From G020350405 sp964513655 (GTDB lineage: Bacteria > Planctomycetota > Phycisphaerae > Sedimentisphaerales > Anaerobacaceae), in NCBI GenBank assembly GCA_964513655.1, contig CAZENQ010000011.1, positions 1-57,874 of the forward strand: 57,874 nucleotides of DNA, given 5' to 3'. The translations under genes were made by a program, and so were the position numbers. The stretch's first letter is position 1. Every line of letters begins with the position of its first letter. Shown piece by piece: positions 40,968 to 48,800 of the stretch. The notes below the pieces were generated by a model, which saw only the letters and a program-made list of their open reading frames with translations, did no database searches and was not told where the DNA came from.

Positions 40968-41507
40968 ATGAAAAGGACGGCAAACGTTTTAGTGGCGCTT
41001 CTGGTTTCAATGACAACCGGGTCAATAGTCTTGATAGCCATGGGAAACAACCGTCCTTCCGAGGGTCCATTTTGTCTGGCGAGCTATTATCAGCTTGACC
41101 CCGTAGAAAAAGCCATTCTCTCTGAATCTGTCCAATCTCGCAGCCGCTGGGACAATATCGAAATTTACAAAAGCGGCACCAAAGCCGGCAATATAGAGCA
41201 GTTGGCTTCGCTCAGCGGCCTGGCCAGTCCCGAGGATATTGACTGCCATTTTGTTATCTGCAACAGCCTCGGCGGCGACGACGGCCAGATACAACCGACC
41301 GAGAAATGGCAAAGACAATGGTCAATCATACCCGGGCGAACCTGGTACGGTAGCAGTCACACTGTTCGCATCTGCGTTATAGCCGACGACAAGACCACCC
41401 GACCGAGCGATTTCCAGATAAAAAGAACTGAAGAACTTATTGAAACACTGTCCAGAAAGTTCGACATTCGCTCCGAATCGGTCCACTACCCCGAAACCTG
41501 GCTGTAA
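40968..41507 (+). CDS. Membrane-anchored amidase_2/PGRP-fold protein lacking zinc ligands (likely pseudoenzyme)
   Basis: 179 residues from ATG 40968, with an N-terminal anchor or signal (VLVALLVSMTTGSIVLIAMG). The body aligns by pattern with N-acetylmuramoyl-L-alanine amidases of Planctomycetes. WDNIEIYKSGTKAGN corresponds to the 'W..I.IHHSAT' start, HFVICNSLGGDDGQIQPTEKWQRQ to 'HFVIGNG...DGEI....RW..Q', and VRICVIADDKTTRPSDFQIKRTEELIETL to 'IGICLVG.F....P...Q...L..L'. The zinc histidines are gone: His-His of IHHSAT is Tyr-Lys here, and no His stands in the later positions. It probably binds peptidoglycan or a partner without cutting. It lies 262 bp upstream of mreB on the same strand. Confidence 0.6.
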   Translation: MKRTANVLVALLVSMTTGSIVLIAMGNNRPSEGPFCLASYYQLDPVEKAILSESVQSRSRWDNIEIYKSGTKAGNIEQLASLSGLASPEDIDCHFVICNSLGGDDGQIQPTEKWQRQWSIIPGRTWYGSSHTVRICVIADDKTTRPSDFQIKRTEELIETLSRKFDIRSESVHYPETWL

Positions 41508-41769
41508 CGCCACCATCCTCTGCAAATCTACACAGTTACTCTTTCAGCCTTCCGTATAATATAGGACTTACAAACCCGCCTCGTCCCATAAAAGCACACC
41601 GTCAGCCAATGCGTTTTGCGTATATATCAAATGGCGAATGTACGTAAAGTGCCAATTTGGTAAGACCGATACAGGCGATATAAAGCGGATGAACTGAAAC
41701 AAAAGGTCGTGACAGACAGCCCATCCGCTGCAAGCGTCACGACAGGCAAAATTGAGAAAGGACTCGATA

Positions 41770-42825
41770 ATGGTCATCGACACAGTCTTAGGCATGTTCA
41801 GCGAGGATATGGGCATTGACCTGGGCAGCTGCACCACCCTCGTATGTGCCCGTGATAAAGGTATTGTCCTCAGTGAGCCCTCCGTAGTCGCCGTTCACAG
41901 AGATACCAATAAGGTTGTAAATGATGGCGACGGCGTCGGTATGATTGCTCACGAGATGCTCGGCAAAACTCCCGATTCAATCAGAGCTATAAGACCTTTG
42001 AAGGGTGGCGTTATATGCGACTTCGCAGGCACCGAGGCGCTGCTGGGGTACTTTATAAGAAAAGTACATGGTAAGCGTAAACTCGTGAGGCCTCGCGTTG
42101 TAATCGCCGTGCCGAGTGGAATAACAGCGGTCGAGCGCCGGGCGGTGGTTGATAGTGCCGAACGTGCAGGTGCACGAAGGGTCTATCTGATTGATGAGCC
42201 GGTAGCGGCCGGAATAGGGGCCGGCCTGCCTGTCACCGCCCCCACTGCTTCAATGATTGTCGATATCGGCGGCGGCACAACGGAAGTTGCCATAATGAGC
42301 CTTGCTGATATCGCCACCTGCGAATCGATTCGCGTCGGCGGCTACGATATGGATGAAGCCATAATCAATCATCTCAAGAGAACATACAACCTGCTCATCG
42401 GAGACTCAAGGGCCGAGAAGGTCAAGATACAAATCGGTTCCGCCGTGCCGCTCGAAGAGGAACTGACGATGGAAGTCGCAGGCAGAGACACCATCTCAGG
42501 ACTGCCGAGGAAAATTGTCGTAACGAGTGAGGAAATCCGCGAGGCGCTGCGCGAGCCAATCTCGGCAATCGTCGATACAGTCGCCAAAACCCTCGAAAAA
42601 GCCAAGCCGGAACTGGCCGCCGATCTAATAGACAACGGGATGCATATCTGTGGCGGAGGCTCACTGCTGCGAGGCATAGATGCGCTTTTGTCGAACGCGA
42701 CCGGCCTTAAAGTACAAAGAGTTCAGGACCCGCTCAGCTGTGTCGCACGAGGCACGAGCGTATATCTGGATAGTCTCGAATTATGGAAAAACACAATAGA
42801 TTATAGTGAGTATGGGTGGTTTTAA
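41770..42825 (+). CDS. mreB: Rod-shape-determining protein MreB
   Basis: 351 residues from ATG 41770, with AAAGGA nine bases before it. It is an actin-fold ATPase. DMGIDLGSCTTLVCA is the phosphate-1 loop; VVIAVPSGITAVERRAV and VYLIDEPVAAGIGAGLPV are MreB signatures. SMIVDIGGGTTEVAIMSLADI is phosphate-2, and HICGGGSLLRGIDALL is the adenosine motif. It forms membrane-bound filaments that guide wall synthesis. A near-consensus -10 (TATAAT, 41555-41560) lies upstream with a weak -35. It is followed by mreC at 54 bp; no mreD is seen. Confidence 0.95.
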   Translation: MVIDTVLGMFSEDMGIDLGSCTTLVCARDKGIVLSEPSVVAVHRDTNKVVNDGDGVGMIAHEMLGKTPDSIRAIRPLKGGVICDFAGTEALLGYFIRKVHGKRKLVRPRVVIAVPSGITAVERRAVVDSAERAGARRVYLIDEPVAAGIGAGLPVTAPTASMIVDIGGGTTEVAIMSLADIATCESIRVGGYDMDEAIINHLKRTYNLLIGDSRAEKVKIQIGSAVPLEEELTMEVAGRDTISGLPRKIVVTSEEIREALREPISAIVDTVAKTLEKAKPELAADLIDNGMHICGGGSLLRGIDALLSNATGLKVQRVQDPLSCVARGTSVYLDSLELWKNTIDYSEYGWF

Positions 42826-42878
42826 GCAAGTAATCGGTGGACAACTAACTGTCGTCTCTGTCTGTAAACGGGACGCGG

Positions 42879-43691
42879 GTGGCTAAAATGGCGGGCAGGC
42901 AAATCACAATCCCAAGAAAAATATTAATCGCCTGGTTTACACTGGGCTCGTTTATTTTACTTTTTGCCCCGCAGAAACTGACAAATAAATTCCAGTTCGC
43001 TTTTGCCCGGGTCTTTCACGGACCTTTGAATGTCAGCAGAAGTGTTTCGCTTTCGGCACGCGCGCAGCAGCCGCTTCCCGACTCTATCAGCCGCAGGGAA
43101 TACAACAGGCTGCAAAATTACCTTGCCAATATTATGGAGGAACTGACCGAAGAACGTCAGAAGGTAAAAAAGCTCTCCGGAATCCACGACAGGCGCCCGC
43201 TGGAGGGTGCGAACCTGGTATTCGCCGATGTCATCACCAGCTCAATCAACGGCTCCCGCGACGAGCTTATTATTAACCGTGGCGAATACGACGGCCTGAA
43301 AAAAGAACTGTTCGTCCTTGGCGACAACAGTATCATCGGGACCATATCAGACCTCTCGCCCCGCACAGCGAAGGTCAAACTAATTACAGACCCTACCTCG
43401 AAAATACCGGTTAAAATTGCCGGAGTCGATACAGACAGAATGATGCAGGGCGCCGGCGGCAATTTCGCTAAAATTCTGATGCTGTCGATAAGGCACAAAG
43501 TCAGGGTCGGGGACATCGTCTCCGCCCGCAAGAAGCCCGGATTTCTCGGCGCCCCGATGATTGTGGGTACGGTTGCACAATGCAAAAAGGATGACGAGAA
43601 TCCCCTGCTCTGGGACATAAGGGTCACACCCGCATGTGACGTAGAAAAACTCTCCGACGTAGCCGTCATCATAATGAATCCACGCAACTGA
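42879..43691 (+). CDS. mreC: Rod-shape-determining protein MreC
   Basis: 270 residues. A short cytoplasmic start is followed by one transmembrane helix (KILIAWFTLGSFILLFAPQKL), a coiled-coil segment (about 65-105: REYNRLQNYLANIMEELTEERQKVKKL) and a beta-barrel periplasmic domain. The last contains GEYDGLKKELFVLGDNSIIGTISDLSPRTAKVKLITDP and KILMLSIRHKVRVGDIVSA. It links MreB to the wall-synthesis enzymes. The start codon may be this GTG or a nearby ATG. Immediately downstream of mreB. Confidence 0.88.
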   Translation: MAKMAGRQITIPRKILIAWFTLGSFILLFAPQKLTNKFQFAFARVFHGPLNVSRSVSLSARAQQPLPDSISRREYNRLQNYLANIMEELTEERQKVKKLSGIHDRRPLEGANLVFADVITSSINGSRDELIINRGEYDGLKKELFVLGDNSIIGTISDLSPRTAKVKLITDPTSKIPVKIAGVDTDRMMQGAGGNFAKILMLSIRHKVRVGDIVSARKKPGFLGAPMIVGTVAQCKKDDENPLLWDIRVTPACDVEKLSDVAVIIMNPRN

Positions 43692-43833
43692 TGTTGCTGC
43701 CCACACTTTTTGTCACGGCAAGACGACAACAATCCATCCCCGAAAATGCCGTGGCCATCGTCCCATAAAAACTCCTCTTTTTCTGCAATACACGCACAAT
43801 TGCCTTCTCCCAAGCGCATCACCAGTTATTCGC

Positions 43834-43863
43834 TTGGACTAAACACCCTTTCTGTGGTATAAT
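43834..43863 (+). promoter_or_regulatory. Promoter of the 3D-domain gene
   Basis: TTGGAC (43834-43839), 18 nt, TATAAT (43858-43863), about 78 nt before the start codon. Confidence 0.65.
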
Positions 43864-43940
43864 GCTGTTAACAATTCAGGGATGGAGGTCTTAACAGACG
43901 GACAGAAGTATTGTCAACTGCTGCGAGTCTAATAGTCTGA

Positions 43941-44462
43941 ATGCAAAGGGGGTTCTTATTGAAAGCATCGGTTGTTAAAAATTTTCGCCGTGTCTCTCCG
44001 GTACCGACACGCATCCGTATTGCGGTCTTCCTTACGCTAATTCTTTTTGTCCTAAGCGGTATCGCAGGTGTAGTCTGCGCGATCACCGACGGCCGGATAA
44101 CACTACTCAGCGCTGCTGTTACCACCCTTGACCGGTACGAGCCCTCTGCCGGATGGCAGACCGTGCGAATGCGCGTGACCGCCTATTGCCCGTGTGAGAA
44201 ATGCTGCGGCGAATATTCAGACGGCCAGACAGCTTCCGGCCACAATATACGACCCGGTGACGCGTTCGTGGCCGCCGATAGAAAATATCCCTTCGGTACC
44301 GAAATGGTTATCGCTGGCTACAACAACAACCGGCCCGTAAAAGTCCTCGACAGAGGCGGCGCCATCAAGGGAAATCGCCTCGACGTCTTCTTCGCCTCCC
44401 ACCAACAGGCCCTCGAATGGGGCGTCAGATATCGCGATGTCAAAGTTCATGGCGGTTCTTAA
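43941..44462 (+). CDS. 3D-domain exported protein (MltA-like double-psi barrel)
   Basis: 173 residues with one N-terminal hydrophobic segment (RIAVFLTLILFVLSGIAGVVCAI). The C-terminal 95 residues are the 3D domain: VTAYCPCEKCCGEYSDGQTASGHNI, then VAADRKYPFGTEMVI, and VLDRGGAIKGNRLDVFFASHQQALEWG with the three conserved aspartates that name the domain. In MltA and the resuscitation/Stage-II factors this fold binds or cleaves glycan strands. The paired CPC-EKC-C cysteines are typical of the clostridial/planctomycete subfamily. It has its own promoter and follows mreBC, so a wall role fits. Confidence 0.85.
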   Translation: MQRGFLLKASVVKNFRRVSPVPTRIRIAVFLTLILFVLSGIAGVVCAITDGRITLLSAAVTTLDRYEPSAGWQTVRMRVTAYCPCEKCCGEYSDGQTASGHNIRPGDAFVAADRKYPFGTEMVIAGYNNNRPVKVLDRGGAIKGNRLDVFFASHQQALEWGVRYRDVKVHGGS

Positions 44463-44647
44463 ACGCAATAGAAGACCTTTCGTGTCCCCGTCACGAATAA
44501 TACAGCCCACGTGAGAAGCCGCATCAACAGGCGCAAAAGGACAAGGGCGTAATTTAAAATTGCCAAACAATGAAAAAATTAGGTGTAGGTGGGATGACGT
44601 GCGAAATTTGGGCACAAGAGCTTTTTAGGCTGTGAATTTGATTGCCA

Positions 44648-44830
44648 TTAAACCTGTTTCTCGCTCTTTTCCCGCTGAATCGCCTGGTATACTTCCATGC
44701 GATGGACCGGTATACTCTTGGGTGCGGTTATCCCCAGACGAACTTTGTCTCCGCGGACGTCGACGATCGTGACCTCCACATCGTCGCCAATCATAATCGA
44801 TTCATCTTTTTGTCTGCTCAGAACCAACAT
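44648..44830 (-). CDS. csrA: Carbon storage regulator CsrA
   Basis: 60 residues from ATG 44830, with AAGGAG (44837-44842) 6 nt upstream; the frame's upstream extension is not part of the family. MLVLSRQKDESIMIGDDVEV is the near-universal start, followed by VDVRGDKVRLGITAPKSIPVHRMEVY. It binds GGA motifs in mRNA leaders to control translation. A plausible but weak promoter is TATAAT (reverse of 45022-45027). Not beside flagellar genes, which is where csrA often sits. Confidence 0.95.
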   Translation of the reverse strand: MLVLSRQKDESIMIGDDVEVTIVDVRGDKVRLGITAPKSIPVHRMEVYQAIQREKSEKQV

Positions 44831-45044
44831 TTTCAACTCCTTTTGTCGGCTGGTCTCATTATCTCTTACGAAGCAGAAAAACAACTGTTCACTTGCTGTT
44901 ATGCGCTCACTGCCGGTCCAAAAAAACCGGCGCAACCGACAAATCTCTGGACGCAACTGTATTTTCGGCTAATTCTGAGACCGAAAACAACCATTTTTAT
45001 TATTGTTCACGCAATCAACTCCAATTATAGGACGGTCCGAGGGT

Positions 45045-45058
45045 AACTTGTTAAAATA
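45045..45058. repeat. 14-bp direct repeat, copy 1
   Basis: 'aacttgttaaaata' here is identical to 46130-46143. The two copies bracket the membrane-protein gene at 45130-46032. The sequence is AT-rich, so chance similarity is possible. Confidence 0.4.
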
Positions 45059-45129
45059 GAAAGACTTATATAAGCCAAACGGGCTGAAAAAAGATTATTA
45101 AATTCGCTTAATCCGTCCCCATTTGGGCT

Positions 45130-46032
45130 CTAACTGCCGTGTTTTCGCCAATAATTATAGCGGACAGCCATCCAGTAGCCCGCGATGGCCCCAAGCGTGC
45201 CAAAAGCGACCATCTGCACCGGTAATATGCAAGTAACTGCGTTGGGGAAAAAAGCTGCCGGGTAGTGCCCGACAAGATGCTGTAGCGCATCCTGCTTGAC
45301 GTAGACAATCATGACAAAGCCGCTTACCAGGCCCGAAGCTATTATGGGCCAGGTATAGCTGGCGTTGAGAAACTTCTTGACCACAAAGGCGGCAAATCCA
45401 AACGAAACCAGTACGGCAAAGACAATCTGTCCGGTAGCTGGTTGGGCCGCAACTGACCCTATCTGCCCGTCAAGTGCCGCGACGTCCCGGGCAAATACCC
45501 TGACACCAACGTGTGCTATTAACACCGACGCCACCAGAGCAATTATTGCATTCAAGTATACCCTTGATTCAAATTTGAATTTCTCCTGGTTTCTGTCCGG
45601 CCCGGGCTTGGCGCTGACCATCTGCCCTGCCAATACACCGGCGAATCCCGCCGCCACGATACCCAGCCAGAGAAGAGGTTCCCATTTAAGCGATGCGAAA
45701 AGTGCCTGACGCTGGGCCACAGTAGGATTGAGCTGCGCCATTGCTGTCATATTGCCGCAGCGTATGGCCCAAACGGTCAGGCCGGATGGTGCTGCTAAGA
45801 TGCCGATTTCCCGCCCATAAGGCCACGACAGAAAATACGCTGCGAAACCAACCACTAAAGCCAGGACCGCCAAAATTATCGTATCCGCCAGACTTATCGT
45901 ACCGGCAAAAACCGATACGGCCCTGAACGGCTCAGGCGGTGCTGCCAGCGGCCAGGCCAGAAGCCCTATCACCACAACACCGCAGGCAACCGCTGCCGCG
46001 ATTCTCAGTTTCATCGGCCAGGATAATTCCAC
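45130..46032 (-). CDS. Unknown eight-helix membrane protein
   Basis: 300 residues from GTG 46032, or 294 from ATG 46014. About eight transmembrane helices, small and alanine/valine-rich, with loops of Arg-Asp-Asn. Notable stretches are FLSWPYGREIGILAAPSGLTVWAIRCG and HLVGHYPAAFFPNAVTCILPVQMVAFGTLGAIAGYWMA. I do not recognise a family and see no catalytic motif. It is bracketed by two exact 14-bp repeats (45045 and 46130) and stands alone on its strand between csrA and a small lipoprotein. Confidence 0.6.
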   Translation of the reverse strand: MELSWPMKLRIAAAVACGVVVIGLLAWPLAAPPEPFRAVSVFAGTISLADTIILAVLALVVGFAAYFLSWPYGREIGILAAPSGLTVWAIRCGNMTAMAQLNPTVAQRQALFASLKWEPLLWLGIVAAGFAGVLAGQMVSAKPGPDRNQEKFKFESRVYLNAIIALVASVLIAHVGVRVFARDVAALDGQIGSVAAQPATGQIVFAVLVSFGFAAFVVKKFLNASYTWPIIASGLVSGFVMIVYVKQDALQHLVGHYPAAFFPNAVTCILPVQMVAFGTLGAIAGYWMAVRYNYWRKHGS

Positions 46033-46351
46033 AACTTAGCTTCCTAAATTAAGGCGCCAACAGGATACCATCAAGCCTAAGGTAAGTCAATAACCGACCT
46101 ATCCAGTACATCAAGCAAAAAAAAGGTAAAACTTGTTAAAATAAATACAGCAATACACCACAATGGTGCCTCTTGACCACCCTTTTCTCGACGACGGGAT
46201 GGACTGCGTGAGTTAGGTTCTAAAAGAGGTGACAGTGCAATCCCACAAGCTTATGAGGAAAAACCCTCCTTTTTTCTTATCAACTCTACCGCCTTTGCCT
46301 TTGGTAACCTGAAAACGTGGTGACCCGGTTTTTTTAATCGTCTTTGATTGC
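46033..46351. other. Non-coding spacer with repeat copy 2
   Basis: 319 bp without a gene. It holds the second copy of the 14-bp repeat at 46130-46143 and a short AGG-rich stretch near 46256-46275 that could form a weak hairpin ahead of a T-run. No promoter or RNA is recognised. Confidence 0.4.
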
Positions 46352-46723
46352 TTAAGGTTCGTTGGCTTCGGCAGCGGCCTCCTCTCTCAGCCGTTTGGCG
46401 GCGGCTTCTCTCGCCGCCTTTAGTTCCGCTAATCCCTTTTGTAGCTCTGTTGGTGTGAACTGTTTTGCTCTCTTAAGTATCTCGTAATCTTTTTCAACCT
46501 TTCCGAGCCGCTTTTGGCATACTTTCAGGTCATATGCAAAATCAAGGACTTCTCTGATAATCTCTTCCCGATCGCGCAGTAGCTCATCAATCTCGTCCTG
46601 TTGTTCGTCTATGGTCTTCTGTAGTGCCAATCTGTCTTGCTGACCGGATTCGCAGCCACCAAGCAGAATAACAGTCAGCGACATGGCTATTATTAGAGAG
46701 ACAAAAATTGCTCTGCCTTTCAT
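46352..46723 (-). CDS. Small coiled-coil lipoprotein
   Basis: 123 residues from ATG 46723, with AAAGGAC ahead. The signal peptide has a lipobox (SLTVILLGGC, Cys24). The mature part is almost entirely helical and charged, with heptad-like leucines (LQKTIDEQQDEIDELLRDREEII) and an alanine/arginine/glutamate-rich end. It resembles many small outer-membrane or periplasmic coiled-coil lipoproteins; the function is unknown. Its start codon overlaps a 13-bp sequence repeated exactly 100 bp upstream (see 46817-46841). Confidence 0.65.
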   Translation of the reverse strand: MKGRAIFVSLIIAMSLTVILLGGCESGQQDRLALQKTIDEQQDEIDELLRDREEIIREVLDFAYDLKVCQKRLGKVEKDYEILKRAKQFTPTELQKGLAELKAAREAAAKRLREEAAAEANEP

Positions 46724-46816
46724 AAATTGTCCTTTCCACAAAATTCTTAGCTTCCTTAAAATCAGCAACGGCATCACAATATTAACAGATTTCTTTGCCC
46801 GTGACAAGTCTTTCCG

Positions 46817-46841
46817 GCATGATAAATTGTCCTTATCATGC
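46817..46841. promoter_or_regulatory. Perfect 9-bp inverted repeat between divergent genes
   Basis: GCATGATAA (46817-46825) and TTATCATGC (46833-46841) flank ATTGTCC. The string ATAAATTGTCCTT (46822-46834) is repeated exactly at 46722-46734, over the lipoprotein's ribosome site. It stands 19 bp before the -35 of the carboxypeptidase promoter. A shared operator for the two divergent genes is possible. Confidence 0.45.
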
Positions 46842-46859
46842 AGCTCAACGCTAATTTCC

Positions 46860-46888
46860 TTGACATTTTCTCTCCAATCAGATATGCT
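46860..46888 (+). promoter_or_regulatory. Promoter of the M14 carboxypeptidase gene
   Basis: TTGACA (46860-46865), 17 nt, TATGCT (46883-46888). It leaves a leader of about 145 nt before ATG 47038. Confidence 0.6.
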
Positions 46889-47037
46889 ATGTTTGGATAC
46901 CAGTGGTGAGAAGGCGTTTTTTTTCCCCTGCCGGGCTTTCCCATGTAAAAGACCGTTGCCTTAATTCAGGAGAGGTGGAAGATTTGGTAGAAAGTTACAT
47001 TCTCTTGCAAAAAAACAAACGACAAAAAAGCAGGACA

Positions 47038-48639
47038 ATGCAATTGACTAAGGCTCTCAAAACCAGTTTGGTATTGATGGCGGTTTCTCTGGTGCCGGCC
47101 GGTTTCGCTGCGGCGCAGCCTGATGCGGCACGCGCACCGGATATCACCGCCGCAGGTCCGCGCCCCGGACCCGTCGCGGTCATCGAGGTAACGTTGCCGG
47201 ACCGCCAGGCCCTGGACGAGCTGACGCGACAGGGATACAACATCACCAATCTCACAGGTAACCTCGCGACGATTTACGCGACACCCGAAGAGCTCGAGCA
47301 CCTCAGCCAGGCCGGTTACGACTACCGCCAAATTGGGTCCCGGCCCGCGCCGCCGGAGGTCCTGCCCAAATCAGCGACGCAATACCACGACTACTCATCG
47401 GTTACCTCCGAACTGCAGGACTATGCCGACACATATCCCTCCATCTGCCGCTTATACACGCTCGGTCAGTCCGTTCAGGGACGCGAGCTATGGGCGCTGC
47501 TTATTACCGATGACCCCAACAACGAAGAAGATGAACCCGAGTTCAAGTACGTCTCCACCATGCACGGCGACGAGCCCCTGGGTACCGAGATGTGCCTTTA
47601 CTTCATCGACCTGCTCCTGACCGAGTACGGGACGGATACGCGCATCACCAACCTCGTCGACTCGACAGCCATCTGGGTCGTGCCCCTGATGAATCCGGAT
47701 GGTCTTCAGCTCGGTTCGCGATACAACGCCAACGGCTACGACCTGAACCGCTCGTTCCCGGCATATCCCGGAGACTTTACAGGCAATATCTTCGACGGTG
47801 AGCCTCTCGGTGACGCCGGCCGCCAGCCGGAGGTCGCTCACGTCATGAACTGGACCGCCCAAAATAGTTTCGTCCTCTCCGCCAACTTTCACACCGGCGC
47901 CCTGGTGGTAAACTATCCCTACGATGACGACGGCAAAGGAAGTGTCGATTCGCCCACGCCCGACGACCTGCTCTTCGAGGATATCTCCCGCCGTTACTCC
48001 ATCCACAACAGCCCTATGTGGAACAGCCCCACCTTTCCCGATGGTATAACCAACGGCGCGGCCTGGTATGCCATAACCGGCGGCATGCAGGACTGGAACT
48101 ACCGGTACGCAGGCTGCAGCGACGTCACCATCGAGCTGTCAGTAACCAAAAAACCCCCGGCCCCTCAAATCCCCGACTTCTGGGCCGATAACAATGAGTC
48201 TATGCTAAGCTATCTCGAAGCGGTCCACATCGGTGTCCGCGGTATCGTCACCGACCGGACGACGGGCGGGCCCCTCTGGGCACAGGTCCTCGTAGAGGAC
48301 AACAACCACCCTGTCTTTACCGACCCCAACGTCGGCGACTATCACCGGATGCTCCTGCCCGGGACCTACAACCTTACCTTCAGCGCGCCTCTTTACGTGC
48401 CGCGAAGCTCAGAAAGCGTCTCGGTGACAAGCGGCCCGGCGACCATCCTCGACGCTGAACTGACCACTACCGACATCAACTACGATGGAGGAGTGGATTT
48501 CGCGGATTTCGATTCGCTTGCCGCTAACTGGGGCCAGACCGCCTGCGGCATCTGCGCGGGCGCGGACCTCACCTACGACGGAAATGTCGATATGGACGAC
48601 CTGCGCACCTTCGCCGAATACTGGCTCGCCGGCATATAA
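47038..48639 (+). CDS. Exported M14 zinc carboxypeptidase with dockerin-like tail
   Basis: 533 residues from ATG 47038, which begins a signal peptide (ALKTSLVLMAVSLVPAGFAAAQ); the frame opens earlier at 46903. A prodomain-like region (about 45-110) precedes the catalytic domain. The zinc ligands are in MHGDEPLGTE (His176, Glu179) and ANFHTGALVVNYPYD (His285); substrate binding uses DLNRSFPAY (Arg238). The catalytic Glu is in DVTIELSVTKKP (Glu366). A CNA-B-like beta domain follows. The C-terminus has two dockerin EF-hands: DINYDGGVDFADFDSLAANWG and DLTYDGNVDMDDLRTFAEYWL. It removes C-terminal residues from peptides outside the cell. Confidence 0.88.
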   Translation: MQLTKALKTSLVLMAVSLVPAGFAAAQPDAARAPDITAAGPRPGPVAVIEVTLPDRQALDELTRQGYNITNLTGNLATIYATPEELEHLSQAGYDYRQIGSRPAPPEVLPKSATQYHDYSSVTSELQDYADTYPSICRLYTLGQSVQGRELWALLITDDPNNEEDEPEFKYVSTMHGDEPLGTEMCLYFIDLLLTEYGTDTRITNLVDSTAIWVVPLMNPDGLQLGSRYNANGYDLNRSFPAYPGDFTGNIFDGEPLGDAGRQPEVAHVMNWTAQNSFVLSANFHTGALVVNYPYDDDGKGSVDSPTPDDLLFEDISRRYSIHNSPMWNSPTFPDGITNGAAWYAITGGMQDWNYRYAGCSDVTIELSVTKKPPAPQIPDFWADNNESMLSYLEAVHIGVRGIVTDRTTGGPLWAQVLVEDNNHPVFTDPNVGDYHRMLLPGTYNLTFSAPLYVPRSSESVSVTSGPATILDAELTTTDINYDGGVDFADFDSLAANWGQTACGICAGADLTYDGNVDMDDLRTFAEYWLAGI

Positions 48640-48715
48640 TAGCTTCTCCACGAACTTAATTGCAGTGCCAACGTCTATACGACTACAAAAACCAAAAAAG
48701 CCGAGAAAATTTGTC

Positions 48716-48744
48716 TTGCTTATCCACCGCCTTTATGGTATAAT
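48716..48744 (+). promoter_or_regulatory. Promoter of the beta-helix protein gene
   Basis: TTGCTT (48716-48721), 17 nt, TATAAT (48739-48744), about 57 nt before the ATG with an AGGAAAAGG ribosome site. Confidence 0.65.
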
Positions 48745-48800
48745 ACACAATCATCGGTTAATTTGGCTCTTAGGGGCAATAATGCGGAAAGGAAAAGGCA

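Noticed and set aside
44831..45044. Clear sigma-70 promoter for csrA
   Set aside because: A TATAAT exists on the minus strand (45022-45027) but the best -35 partner needs a 19-nt spacer, so it is not listed as a feature.
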